A stretch of DNA of 64,000 nt, from positions 3,546,410 through 3,610,409 of the forward strand of contig CP054186.1 in the NCBI GenBank assembly GCA_015200025.1, written 5' to 3'. The position numbers and the translations under genes were made by a program. Shown in pieces: positions 25,785-34,244 of this stretch (position 1 is its first letter; each line of letters begins with the position of its first letter). The stretch comes from Phycisphaeraceae bacterium (lineage in GTDB: Bacteria; Planctomycetota; Phycisphaerae; Phycisphaerales; UBA1924). A model generated the notes under the pieces. The model saw only the letters and a list, made by a program, of their open reading frames with translations. It searched no databases and was not told the DNA's origin.

Positions 25785-26135
25785 ATGCTGGTTCTCAGCC
25801 GTCAATGCGACGAGACCATCATGATCGGGGACGAGATCGAGATCACGATCGTGGACATCCGCGGGGACAAGGTCCGCCTGGGCATCAACGCCCCGGGGCG
25901 GATCACGGTCCACCGCAAGGAGGTCTACGAGGCGATCCGTCGCGAGAATGAATCGGCGTCGCGTCTCGACGCACCGTCAGGATGGCCCTCGGGCGCGTCG
26001 CCCGTGGGACGGCCCGGGGGCAAGCCCGGGCCGGCGAAGCATCGATCGTCACGTGGGTCGGCGTTGGCCGCCGGTCCCGCGGTTGGCACGGGGATTGCGG
26101 TGCAGTCCCCCGCACCCGGGGCCGGTTCGCGCTGA
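25785..26135 (+). CDS. csrA: Carbon storage regulator CsrA with long C-terminal tail
   Basis: RNA-binding translational regulator. The first 58 residues are a canonical Csr[32 protein letters not shown], and [10 protein letters not shown] with the RNA-contacting Leu4 and Arg44 in place. The usual protein ends at about 60-80 residues. Here the frame runs to 116 with a Pro/Gly/Ser-rich basic tail. The DNA for this tail contains the sigma-54 promoter of the first flagellin gene (26085-26098), and the stop codon lies in a TCGCG/CGCGA hairpin, so the tail may be a by-product of regulatory DNA rather than a functional domain. A strong GGAGG ribosome site precedes the start. Confidence 0.93.
   Translation: MLVLSRQCDETIMIGDEIEITIVDIRGDKVRLGINAPGRITVHRKEVYEAIRRENESASRLDAPSGWPSGASPVGRPGGKPGPAKHRSSRGSALAAGPAVGTGIAVQSPAPGAGSR
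26083..26099 (+). promoter_or_regulatory. Sigma-54 promoter of the first flagellin gene, inside csrA
   Basis: TTGGCACGGGGATTGCGG, a near-perfect RpoN site with GG at 26085-26086 and GC at 26097-26098. Expected start near 26110, giving a leader of about 86 nt before the flagellin ATG. The site lies within codons of the csrA tail. Confidence 0.85.
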
Positions 26136-26174
26136 CGCGAGCTTTGGGGCCGAGCGGTTCATGAGTCCGAGCAC

Positions 26175-26192
26175 GCAATCACGGAGGATTGC
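26175..26192 (+). promoter_or_regulatory. Probable CsrA-binding hairpin sequestering the flagellin 1 Shine-Dalgarno
   Basis: GCAATC (26175-26180) pairs perfectly with GATTGC (26187-26192), leaving the loop ACGGAG. This contains a CsrA-type A-N-GGA element and the Shine-Dalgarno, 3 nt before the ATG at 26196. The second flagellin gene shows the same loop on a different stem. Confidence 0.65.
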
Positions 26193-26195
26193 CGT

Positions 26196-27749
26196 ATGAG
26201 CAAGATCAACACGAACATCCCGAGTCTGGTGGCCCAGTCGAACCTGGTGAAGTCCGGGAAGGAACTCTCGCTGCGGTTCGAGCGGCTGAGCACCGGCCTG
26301 CGGATCAACCGCGGCGCCGACGACCCCGCCGGGCTCATCATCTCCGAACGCCTGCGCTCCGACATCCAGGGCGTCGAGTCGGGGATCAAGAACAGCGAGC
26401 GGGCGAGCAGCGTCATCTCGACGACCGAGGCCGCCCTCTCCGAGGTGAGCGACCTGCTCAACTCGATCAAGAGCCTGATCGTCGAGGCGGCCAACACCGG
26501 CGCCAACTCCGCCGAGGAACGCGCCGCCAACCAGCTCCAGATCGACTCGGCCATCGAGTCCATCACCCGCATCAGCAACACGGCGAGTTTCGCGGGGCAG
26601 AAGATCCTCAACGGGACGCTGGACTACCTGCTCTCGGGCGTCCGCTCGAGCGCCATCACCAAGGCGCAGGTCTGGAACGCCTCCCTCGTGGGCGCCCCCT
26701 CGCTCCAGGTCGCCGTCGACGTCGTCGCCAGCGCTCAGACCGGGGGGCTCTATTACAACGGCGCCACCACCCCCGCCGGCGTCCTCCTCTCCGCGATGAC
26801 CGTCGAGGTCCAGGGCAACCGCGGCGTCCAGACCCTGACCTTCGCCTCGGGCGTCCCGCTCTCCTCCGTCGTCGCCGCCGTCAACTCCTACACCACCCTC
26901 ACCGGCGTCCGCGCCCAGCTCATCAACAACAACCCGACCAGCGGCCTGGTCTTCAAGACGGCCGGCTACGGGTCCGAGTCCTTCGTCTCCGTCAAGCGTC
27001 TCAACGGGCCGACCTCGGGCGATTCGCTCACGCTCTACAAGCTCGAGAACAACACCACGCCCCCGGACACCACCCCCTTCCCGTGGGCCGCCCTCATCGG
27101 CGCCAACACCCTTGTTCAGGGAAGCCGGGACACCGGGCAGGACGTCTCGGCCCTGGTCAACGGGAACCTCGCCACCGGGCGCGGGCTGGCGCTGAGCGTC
27201 AACGGCCCCGCCCTGAGCGTCGAACTTACCCTCAGCGAGGACTTCGCCACTCGCCCCGACGCCGCCAACTCGATCTTCCAGATCACCGGCGGCGGGGCGA
27301 TGTTCCAGCTCGGGCAGCAGGTCAACCCCTCCCAGCAGACCAACATGGGCATCCCGTCGATGGCGGCCTCTCGCCTGGGCGGACGGCTCGTCAGCGGGAC
27401 GCTCCAGTTCCTCAGCTCGCTCAAGTCCGGTCAGGGCAACTCCATCGCCGAGAACGTCGCGAGGCGTGACTTCACCGCCGCCAGCGACATCCTCGACCAG
27501 GCCATCCAGGAGGTCGCCATCCTCCGCGGGCGTCTGGGGGCCTTCGAACGCGACGTGCTGCAGACCAACGTCCGGTCGCTCCAGTCGGCCTTCGAGAACC
27601 TCACCGCCAGCAGCTCGCAGATCCGCGACGCCGACTTCGCGTCCGAGACCAGCCGCCTGACCCGGGCGCAGATCCTCCAGTCCTCGGGGACCACCGTGCT
27701 CGGGCTGGCCAACCAGCAGGCCCAGCAGGTCCTCCAGTTGCTCGGGTAG
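26196..27749 (+). CDS. fliC: Flagellin (first of two tandem genes)
   Basis: 517-residue filament protein. Conserved D0/D1 N-terminus (SKINTNIPSLVAQ, ERLSTGLRINRGADDPAGL, NQLQIDSAIESITRI) and C-terminus (LGAFERDVLQTNVRSLQSA, RDADFASETSRLTRAQIL, then QQAQQVLQLLG). A roughly 260-residue variable domain lies between (about 150-420). The D0 ends are what FliW and the export apparatus recognise. It has its own sigma-54 promoter, a structured leader and a strong terminator, so it is an independent transcript. The paralogue 380 bp downstream shares the end domains and part of the central domain, pointing to a tandem duplication followed by divergence. Confidence 0.96.
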   Translation: MSKINTNIPSLVAQSNLVKSGKELSLRFERLSTGLRINRGADDPAGLIISERLRSDIQGVESGIKNSERASSVISTTEAALSEVSDLLNSIKSLIVEAANTGANSAEERAANQLQIDSAIESITRISNTASFAGQKILNGTLDYLLSGVRSSAITKAQVWNASLVGAPSLQVAVDVVASAQTGGLYYNGATTPAGVLLSAMTVEVQGNRGVQTLTFASGVPLSSVVAAVNSYTTLTGVRAQLINNNPTSGLVFKTAGYGSESFVSVKRLNGPTSGDSLTLYKLENNTTPPDTTPFPWAALIGANTLVQGSRDTGQDVSALVNGNLATGRGLALSVNGPALSVELTLSEDFATRPDAANSIFQITGGGAMFQLGQQVNPSQQTNMGIPSMAASRLGGRLVSGTLQFLSSLKSGQGNSIAENVARRDFTAASDILDQAIQEVAILRGRLGAFERDVLQTNVRSLQSAFENLTASSSQIRDADFASETSRLTRAQILQSSGTTVLGLANQQAQQVLQLLG

Positions 27750-27800
27750 TCCCGGCCCACCACGCACGCGCACCCCAACGCACCCCAACGCACCCCTCGA

Positions 27801-27835
27801 CGCCCCGGCCCGCGACGGCCGGGGCGGTTTGTTTT
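27801..27835 (+). terminator. Rho-independent terminator after flagellin 1
   Basis: A 10-bp GC-rich stem (CGCCCCGGCC with GGCCGGGGCG, 6-nt loop) is followed by GTTTGTTTTT. It begins 51 nt after the stop codon. Confidence 0.9.
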
Positions 27836-28104
27836 TGCGCGTCGTGGTCCGGGAATGACGCGGGTGGATCCCCCCCCGCCGGGCGCCGCGGGCGCATTTC
27901 TCTCCCGCCGGCTGAACTCGCCCCCGCGCGGTGACGATGTCAGGGACCGTTGTGCCCCCCGGATGGTCCGGGGGGCGTCGAACCCGGGCAGGATACCGGG
28001 GCCGGCGAAGATGGCCCGCTCGAACGGGCCGGATCGAAGGGGCGGTTGTCCCCACCGGCGAAGGTTTGGTCCGTGACGCGGGCGTGCGTCGTGAAGGGCC
28101 GGCC
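27836..28104 (+). other. Intergenic region upstream of flagellin 2
   Basis: About 270 bases without a gene. No GG-N10-GC sigma-54 site with a GGCAC/TTGC core was found, and no clear sigma-28 GCCGATAA box. The region is GC-rich, with a C-run at 27871-27878 and several short G-runs. The promoter of flagellin 2 must be here, given the terminator just upstream, but it could not be placed. Confidence 0.5.
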
Positions 28105-28129
28105 GAGGATGTTCACGGAGGAATTTCAT
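28105..28129 (+). promoter_or_regulatory. Probable CsrA sites and hairpin at the flagellin 2 ribosome site
   Basis: The loop ACGGAG (28115-28120) is closed by TTC/GAA (28112-28114 with 28121-28123), extendable by a G-T pair and by ATG (28109-28111) with CAT (28127-28129). Just upstream, AGGATGT (28106-28112) matches the core of the CsrA SELEX consensus. The loop holds the Shine-Dalgarno for the ATG at 28128. Confidence 0.6.
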
Positions 28130-29639
28130 GAGCCGGATTAACACCAATATTCAGTCGTTGATCGCCCAGCGCGTGCTGGGATCGAACAACACCCAGCTGT
28201 CCCAGTCTCTGGAACGGCTGGCGACGGGCACGAAGATCAGCCGGGGTAAGGACGACCCCGCCGGGCTGATCGCCTCGGAGGCCCTGAGCTCCGAGATCCG
28301 CTCGACCAACGCCGCGATCGCCAACGCCGACCGCGCCGACCAGGTCGTGAACATCGCCGAGGGCGGTCTGCAGGAGGTCAGCAGCCTGTTGACCGAGCTG
28401 CAGGGCCTGATCACCTCGACGGCCAGTCGGGCCGGCCTCTCCGACGAGGAGAAGCAGGCGAACCAGCTGCAGGTCGACTCGATCCTGCAGACCATCGACC
28501 GCATCGCGAGCGCCACGAGCTTCCAAGGCATCAAGCTCCTCAACGGGAACTTCGACTTCCGGGTCTCGGGCCTGGCCTCGGGCGTCGCCGACTACCGCAT
28601 CAACGGCGCGAAGTTCGGCGGGTCGAGCCTCAACATCAACGCGATCGTGACCCAGTCCGCCCAGCAGGGTGGTCTGTTCATGTCCTTCGGCGGCGCCAAC
28701 CTCGACCTCTCGTCGCAGAACGCCTCCTTCACCGTCGAGGTCCGCGGTTCGTTGGGCGCCCGCGAGCTGACCTTCAGCTCCGGCACCACCATGTCGAGCA
28801 TCGCGGCCGCCATCAACACCTTCAAGGACGTCACCGGCGTCGAGGCCCGCTCCTCGGGCACGGGCGTGAAGCTCTACAGCAGCAACTACGGGTCCTCGGC
28901 CTTCACCTCCGTCAAGGTCGTCAACGACGGCGGCGCCGCGGGCAACGGCGTCTACCGCCTCGCCGACACCAACTTCAACGCCTCGCAGACCACCGGCAAC
29001 ACGGCCTTCACCGCCGCCACCAACGGCGTCCAGGACTTCGGGCAGGACATCAAGGCCACGATCAACGGCATCCAGGCCACCACCTCCGGGCGCACCGCCC
29101 GCATCAACACGGACTTCCTCGACGTGGAGCTGACCCTGGGCACCTCCACCTCGCAGACCCTCGGCGCGGTCGGCTCGGGCGGGGTGACCGCCACCGTCAC
29201 CGGCGGCGGCGCCGACTTCCAGCTCGCCGGCAAGGTCGATATCGCCGGTAAGGTCTCCATGGGCATCGGCGACGTGGCCGTCCGCAAGCTCGGGTCGTCC
29301 AACTCGGGCTTCCTGAGCACCCTCGCCAACGGCAACACCAACAACGTCGTCAACGGCAACCTCACCAACGCCCAGAAGGTCGTCTCCGAGGCCATCACCC
29401 AGGTGTCCTCGCTCCGGGGCCGACTCGGCGCGTTCCAGAAGAACACGATCGGGGCGACCATCCGCAGCCTCAACGTGTCCGTCGAGAACAGCACCGCCGC
29501 TCAGTCTGTCATCCGGGACAGCGACTTCGCCTCCGAGACCGCGGCCCTTACCCGGTCGCAGATCCTCGTGGCGGCGTCGACCAACGTCCTGGGGCTCGCC
29601 AACCAGACGCCCCAGTCCGTGCTCCAGCTCCTCGGGTAA
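28128..29639 (+). CDS. fliC: Flagellin (second of two tandem genes)
   Basis: 503-residue filament protein closely related to its upstream neighbour. N-terminus SRINTNIQSLIAQRVLG, ERLATGTKISRGKDDPAGL and QLQVDSILQTIDRIA; C-terminus LGAFQKNTIGATIRSLNVS, RDSDFASETAALTRSQIL and TPQSVLQLLG. The variable central domain (about 150-410) is rich in Asn, Thr, Ser and Gly. The block FTVEVRGSLGARELTFSSG parallels MTVEVQGNRGVQTLTFASG in flagellin 1, so the paralogy extends into the surface domain. The stem-loop leader is conserved but the promoter type differs, suggesting the two flagellins are made under different conditions or at different times. Confidence 0.96.
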   Translation: MSRINTNIQSLIAQRVLGSNNTQLSQSLERLATGTKISRGKDDPAGLIASEALSSEIRSTNAAIANADRADQVVNIAEGGLQEVSSLLTELQGLITSTASRAGLSDEEKQANQLQVDSILQTIDRIASATSFQGIKLLNGNFDFRVSGLASGVADYRINGAKFGGSSLNINAIVTQSAQQGGLFMSFGGANLDLSSQNASFTVEVRGSLGARELTFSSGTTMSSIAAAINTFKDVTGVEARSSGTGVKLYSSNYGSSAFTSVKVVNDGGAAGNGVYRLADTNFNASQTTGNTAFTAATNGVQDFGQDIKATINGIQATTSGRTARINTDFLDVELTLGTSTSQTLGAVGSGGVTATVTGGGADFQLAGKVDIAGKVSMGIGDVAVRKLGSSNSGFLSTLANGNTNNVVNGNLTNAQKVVSEAITQVSSLRGRLGAFQKNTIGATIRSLNVSVENSTAAQSVIRDSDFASETAALTRSQILVAASTNVLGLANQTPQSVLQLLG

Positions 29640-29670
29640 GACCGGCTGACATCCTCCCGTGAACCCTCAC

Positions 29671-29707
29671 GGCCCCGGGCCCCTCCGCCCGGGGCCCTTT
29701 CGTTTTT
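29671..29707 (+). terminator. Rho-independent terminator after flagellin 2
   Basis: A 10-bp stem (GGCCCCGGGC with GCCCGGGGCC, 6-nt loop) is followed by CTTTCGTTTTT, 31 nt after the stop codon. Confidence 0.9.
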
Positions 29708-29760
29708 CCACCCTGTGAACCGGGGATTCTCCCTCCACCCCGACACCCCCGCCATCCCCT

Positions 29761-30864
29761 ATGCTCTGTCGCGGGCCAATCCGACCCGCGTCCACAGACC
29801 CCGACCCGCCGCCGCCGTCGGCGGCCGAGGAACCCACGTTGACCACCGCGACCAGCGACCACCGACTCAACCGCCCCCGACGCTCAGAACCCGAGGTGCC
29901 CACGCACGCCCACCCGACCACCGACGCCCTGCCCGCCCCCGATACCCGTTCGCGCTGGAAGCGGGCCGTCATGGTCTGGTTCGACTCGACCGCATCGGCC
30001 AGCGGGGCCCGCGAGCCCTCTCGCTTCGTCCGCGCCGTCCGCCTGCTCCCGTTCATCGCGATGCACGCCGGGTGCCTGCTGGTGATCTGGGTCGGGTTCA
30101 GTTGGTGGGCCCTCGCGGTCGCCGTCGGGCTGTACGCGGTCCGCATGTTCGCCATCACGGCCTTCTACCACCGGTACTTCAGCCACCGCTCCTTCCGCAC
30201 GAGCCGGCCCATGCAGTTTGTCTTCGCCCTCTTGGGGTGCTCCGCGGTCCAGCGTGGGCCCCTCTGGTGGGCCGCCCACCACCGAGAGCACCACCGCCAC
30301 AGCGACCAGGAGGGCGACCTCCACTCCCCCAGGCTGCACGGGATCCTCTGGTCCCACCTCCTCTGGTTCCTCCAGCCCGAGAACACCGGGACCAACACCA
30401 AGGCCGTCCCCGACCTCATCAAGTACCCCGAGCTCCGCTGGATCGACCGCTACGACGGGGTCGTCCCCCTGGCCCTCGCCCTGGCGATGTTCGCCCTGGG
30501 GTGGTCCATCGAGGCCCTCGGCGGGGCCACGTCCGGCCTTCAGATGCTCGCCTGGGGGTTCTTCATCTCCACCGTCGCCTGCTACCACGCCACCTACACC
30601 ATCAACTCTCTCTGCCACGTCTGGGGTCGCCGGCGCTTCAACACCAACGACGACAGCCGGAACAACGGCGTCCTCGCGCTGCTCACCTTCGGCGAGGGCT
30701 GGCACAACAACCACCATTACTTCCCCGGCTCGGCCCGCCAGGGCTTCTATTGGTGGGAGTTCGACCTGACGTATTACGTCCTCTGGGTGATGAGCAAGTG
30801 CCGCCTGGTCTGGGACCTCAACCCCGTCCCCGAGCGGGTCTACAAGAACGCCCGCGGCGGGTGA
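29761..30864 (+). CDS. Acyl-CoA/acyl-lipid delta-9-type desaturase
   Basis: Membrane di-iron desaturase that introduces a cis double bond into fatty acyl chains. The three histidine boxes are present: HRYFSH (137-142), HREHH (174-178) and HNNHH (315-319), with hydrophobic hairpins around 95-135 and 235-280. At 367 aa it matches the family. The first 65 residues are low-complexity, and the upstream ATG overlaps a TATGCT hexamer that could be a -10 box. A TTG at 29839 preceded by GAGGAA is therefore a credible alternative start. It is followed at 34 nt by the FAD oxidoreductase, placing it at the head of a lipid-modification cluster. Confidence 0.9.
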   Translation: MLCRGPIRPASTDPDPPPPSAAEEPTLTTATSDHRLNRPRRSEPEVPTHAHPTTDALPAPDTRSRWKRAVMVWFDSTASASGAREPSRFVRAVRLLPFIAMHAGCLLVIWVGFSWWALAVAVGLYAVRMFAITAFYHRYFSHRSFRTSRPMQFVFALLGCSAVQRGPLWWAAHHREHHRHSDQEGDLHSPRLHGILWSHLLWFLQPENTGTNTKAVPDLIKYPELRWIDRYDGVVPLALALAMFALGWSIEALGGATSGLQMLAWGFFISTVACYHATYTINSLCHVWGRRRFNTNDDSRNNGVLALLTFGEGWHNNHHYFPGSARQGFYWWEFDLTYYVLWVMSKCRLVWDLNPVPERVYKNARGG

Positions 30865-30898
30865 ATCCCCCGTCCCACCCCGTTCGAAGGAACAGGCG

Positions 30899-32200
30899 AT
30901 GAAGATCGCGGTCATCGGCGCCGGGATCGCGGGCCTGACCGCCGCCCTCGAACTCCGCCGATCATTCCGGCCCACCGTCTTCGAAGCCGAGGGGCGCCCG
31001 GGCGGGCACTCCAACACCATCGACGCCCGCCACGGCGGGCGCGACTGGCCCGTCGACACCGGTTTTATCGTCTTCAACGACCGGACCTACCCCGGCTTTG
31101 TCCGGCTCCTCGCCGAACTGGGCGTCGCCTCGCGCCCCGCCGACATGACCTTCAGCGTCCGTCACGAGCCCGACCGGGTCGAGTACAACGGGCACTCGCT
31201 CTCGCACCTCCTGACCTGGAAGCGCAACGCCCTCCGCCCCGGGTTCTGGCGCATGGCCCGCGACATCATCCGTCTGGGCCGTGACACCACCGCGAGGCTG
31301 GCGTCGGGCGGTGACGGGCTCGAAGGCTCGCTCGCCGAGTTCCTCCGGCGAGGGCGGTACTCCCGTGAACTGTGCGACTGGTACCTCGCCCCGATGACCT
31401 CCGCGATCTGGTCGTCCTCGCACGCCGCCGCCCTCGAAACACCCGCGATCTTCTTCGCCCGCTTCTTCGCCAACCACGGGTTCTTCGACATGGGCGAACG
31501 CCCGCTGTGGCGGACCGTCGTCGGCGGCTCACGCGCCTACGTCCGCGCCATCGCGCAGCGTCTGGGCGACGACCTCCGCACCGGGTGCCCGGCTCTCCGC
31601 GTCGAACGGCCCGCCGGCGGGGGCGTCATCGTCGAATCGCCCGCGGGGTCGGAGCACTTCGACGCTGCCGTTATCGCCTCGCACAGCGACCAGGCCTTGG
31701 GCTTGCTCGCCGACCCGACCGACGATGAGCGCGACGTCCTCGGCTCGATCCCCTACACCGACAACCTCGCCATCCTTCACACCGACACTTCACTCCTCCC
31801 GGCGCGTCCCAAGGCCTGGGCCGCCTGGAACGCCCGCGTCGGCCACGACTCGCCCGCCGACCCCGCCCGCGTCACCTACAACCTCAGCATCCTCCAGGGG
31901 CTCGCCCCGCCCGACGGGACCCAGTTCCTCGTCACCCTCAACCCCAAGCCGGGCGAGATCGAACCGGGCCGGATCCTCCGGAGGATCAACTACCACCACC
32001 CGGCCTTCGACCGTGCCTCCGTCGCCGCCCAGGCCCGCCACGCCCGCGTCAGTGCCGGGCCCACGTTCTACGCCGGCGCGTATTGGCGCTATGGTTTCCA
32101 CGAAGACGGGCACTGGAGCGGCGCCCGGGCGGCCCTGCAGGTCGAGGCTTTCGCCCGGCGTCACGCCCCCGCGGCCCGTCCCCAGGAGGCCCCCGCGTGA
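30899..32200 (+). CDS. FAD-dependent amine-oxidase-like oxidoreductase (COG2907 type)
   Basis: 433 residues with the N-terminal dinucleotide fold VIGAGIAGLTAALEL (residues 5-19), followed by the FEAEGRPGGHSNT stretch typical of the phytoene desaturase/amine oxidase superfamily. DTGFIVFNDRTYPGF and SHSDQALGLL are diagnostic of the COG2907 subgroup that travels with cyclopropane-synthase-like genes. It presumably oxidises or reduces a modified acyl chain. A related oxidoreductase participates in furan fatty acid formation in alphaproteobacteria, but the reaction here is inferred from context. The stop overlaps the next gene's GTG start by 4 bp. Confidence 0.85.
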   Translation: MKIAVIGAGIAGLTAALELRRSFRPTVFEAEGRPGGHSNTIDARHGGRDWPVDTGFIVFNDRTYPGFVRLLAELGVASRPADMTFSVRHEPDRVEYNGHSLSHLLTWKRNALRPGFWRMARDIIRLGRDTTARLASGGDGLEGSLAEFLRRGRYSRELCDWYLAPMTSAIWSSSHAAALETPAIFFARFFANHGFFDMGERPLWRTVVGGSRAYVRAIAQRLGDDLRTGCPALRVERPAGGGVIVESPAGSEHFDAAVIASHSDQALGLLADPTDDERDVLGSIPYTDNLAILHTDTSLLPARPKAWAAWNARVGHDSPADPARVTYNLSILQGLAPPDGTQFLVTLNPKPGEIEPGRILRRINYHHPAFDRASVAAQARHARVSAGPTFYAGAYWRYGFHEDGHWSGARAALQVEAFARRHAPAARPQEAPA

Positions 32201-32979
32201 GCCTCGCCAGCGCGATCTTCGTCGGTGACGTCCGTCACCGCAGATCCCGCCCCACGCCCCACGAACTGCGCCTCCGCCAGTTCATGATGTACCTCGACCT
32301 CGACGAGCTCGACCGCGTCTTCCGCGGCCGATGGCTCTGGTCGATCGACCGCCCCAACCTCGCCTCCTGGCAAAGGCGCGACTTCCTCCGCCCCGCCGAC
32401 CTCCCGCTCAAGGACGCCCTCGCCGAAGCCCTCCCGCCGGGCCTTTCCCTCCGCGGGCCGGTCCGGATGCTCACCCACCTCCGCTACTTCGGGCATTCCT
32501 TCAACCCCGTCACGTTCTATTACTGCCTCGGCCCCGGCGGGCACGGGCTCGACGCCGTCGTCGCCGAGATCACCAACACGCCGTGGAACGAGCGTCACGC
32601 GTACGTCATCCCCGGCTCGGGCCCCCGCGCCTCGCTCGATTTCGGCAAGGCCTTCCACGTCTCCCCGTTCATGCCGATGGACCAGCGTTACCGGTGGTTC
32701 TTCACCGAGCCGCGCGAGACCCTCGCCGTTCATATGGAGAGCCACGACACGCAGGGCAAGATCTTCGACGCCACCATGACCATGCGACGACGGGAGATCA
32801 CCGGGGGCTCGCTCGCCTTCGTCCTGGCCCGTTTCCCCGCCATGACCCTCCGCGTATTGGCCTCCATCTACTGGAACGCCCTCCGCCTCCGCCTCAAGGG
32901 CGTCCCCGTGCAGCCCCACCCGAAGTGGACAACCCCGCCGGGCGCCCTCGCTCAGCCCGCCGCGGAGCCGCCGCCATGA
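32197..32979 (+). CDS. DUF1365 family protein
   Basis: 260 residues starting at a GTG inside GTGA, overlapping the oxidoreductase stop. The family pattern is clear: FVGDVRHRR at the N-terminus (V-x-H-x-R), RMLTHLRYFGHSFNPVTFYY near residue 90, ITNTPWNERHAYV near 128, and a KAFHVSPFMPMDQRYRW block near 153. The biochemical role of DUF1365 is unknown. The invariant coupling with COG2907 oxidoreductases and CFA-synthase-like enzymes places it in acyl-chain modification. The C-terminal 30 residues include a hydrophobic stretch (FPAMTLRVLASIYWNALRL) that could associate with membrane. It overlaps the next gene by 4 bp. Confidence 0.87.
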   Translation: MSLASAIFVGDVRHRRSRPTPHELRLRQFMMYLDLDELDRVFRGRWLWSIDRPNLASWQRRDFLRPADLPLKDALAEALPPGLSLRGPVRMLTHLRYFGHSFNPVTFYYCLGPGGHGLDAVVAEITNTPWNERHAYVIPGSGPRASLDFGKAFHVSPFMPMDQRYRWFFTEPRETLAVHMESHDTQGKIFDATMTMRRREITGGSLAFVLARFPAMTLRVLASIYWNALRLRLKGVPVQPHPKWTTPPGALAQPAAEPPP

Positions 32980-34244
32980 TCCGGCACGACGACCGCCCCG
33001 CGCCGGTTCAGCGTGCGCCGCGGCCCGGCGCACGCCTCGCCCGCCACGCCGTCGCCCGGGCGCTGGCCAAGGTCCGCAGCGGCCGCATCACCCTCACCGA
33101 CGGGGGCTGGACGCTCTCGGCCGGCGAGCCCGCGGACGCCGCGACGCTCCACGCCGCCGTCCGCGTCCTCTCGCCTGCGTTTTTCCGCGCCGTCGCCTTT
33201 GGGGGGACCGTCGGCGCCGCGGATTCGTTCGCCCGAGGCGAATGGGCCTGCGACGACCTCACCGCCCTCTGCCGCGTCATCGCCCGCAACCGCGACGCCT
33301 TCAACGCCCTCGACGGCCCCTTCGCCACGCTGGCCAAGTGGGTCCTCGGGCTCCGCCACGCCCGCTCGCGCAACACCGCCGAGGGCAGCCGACGGAACAT
33401 CCACGCGCACTACGACCTCTCCAACGAGTTTTTCGCCCTCTGGCTCGACCCCTCGATGATGTACTCCTGCGCCGTCTTCGAAGAGCCCGACGGCACGCCC
33501 GTCCCGCCCCACGACCTCGAACGCGCCCAGCGCCTCCACCTCGACCGGCTCACCGCCGCCCTGGACCTGGCGCCGACCCACCACCTCGCCGAGATCGGGA
33601 CCGGGTGGGGCGCCCTGGCCCTCCACGCCGCCCGGTCGTCCGGGTGCCGCGTCACCACCACCACCATCAGCCCCGCGCAGGCCCGCCTCGCCCGGGACCG
33701 GATCGCCGACGCCGGCCTTACCGACCGCGTCGCCGTCATCGAGCGAGATTACCGCGACTTCCCCGGCGTGCACGACCGGCTCGTCTCCGTCGAGATGATC
33801 GAGGCCGTCGGGCACCAGTTCCTGGGCGAGTATTTCTCCGCCTGCGCCCGCCTGCTGAGGCCCGGCGGACGCTTCGTCCTTCAGAGCATCGTCATCGACG
33901 ACCGCTACTACGAGGAAGGCCTCGCCTCCGTCGATTTCATCAAGGCCCGCGTATTCCCGGGGAGCTTCATGCCCTGCCGCCGGGTCATCCGGGAGCACGC
34001 CGCCCGCGCGGGCCTGCGGCTCGAATCCGAGGTCGAGATCGGCCCGCACTACGCGACCACGCTCCGCGAGTGGCGTCGCCGGTTCATGGCCCGGCTCCCC
34101 GAGGTCCGCGCCCTGGGCTTCGACGAGCCCTTCGTCCGCACCTGGGAGTTCTACCTCGCCTACTGCGAGGCCGGGTTCGCCGAACGTCACCTCGGCGACG
34201 TCATTTACGCCTTCACCAAGCCCGGCGGAGCGACCGGCCCATGA
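32976..34244 (+). CDS. Cyclopropane-fatty-acyl-phospholipid synthase-like methyltransferase
   Basis: SAM-dependent methyltransferase acting on unsaturated phospholipid acyl chains. It has 422 residues. The N-terminal lipid-binding domain contains GGTVGAADSFARGEWACDD, the family's E/D-S-Y-x-x-G-x-W/F. Then come NIHAHYDLSNEFFALWLDP (the hallmark H-Y-D-x-x-N), LDPSMMYSCAVF and the SAM loop EIGTGWGALALHAA. Downstream are a VSVEMIEAVGHQFLGEYF segment and LRPGGRFVLQSI. Its substrate would be a cis double bond of the kind the desaturase at the head of the cluster produces. Overlaps of 4 bp on both sides indicate coupled translation. Confidence 0.92.
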   Translation: MIRHDDRPAPVQRAPRPGARLARHAVARALAKVRSGRITLTDGGWTLSAGEPADAATLHAAVRVLSPAFFRAVAFGGTVGAADSFARGEWACDDLTALCRVIARNRDAFNALDGPFATLAKWVLGLRHARSRNTAEGSRRNIHAHYDLSNEFFALWLDPSMMYSCAVFEEPDGTPVPPHDLERAQRLHLDRLTAALDLAPTHHLAEIGTGWGALALHAARSSGCRVTTTTISPAQARLARDRIADAGLTDRVAVIERDYRDFPGVHDRLVSVEMIEAVGHQFLGEYFSACARLLRPGGRFVLQSIVIDDRYYEEGLASVDFIKARVFPGSFMPCRRVIREHAARAGLRLESEVEIGPHYATTLREWRRRFMARLPEVRALGFDEPFVRTWEFYLAYCEAGFAERHLGDVIYAFTKPGGATGP

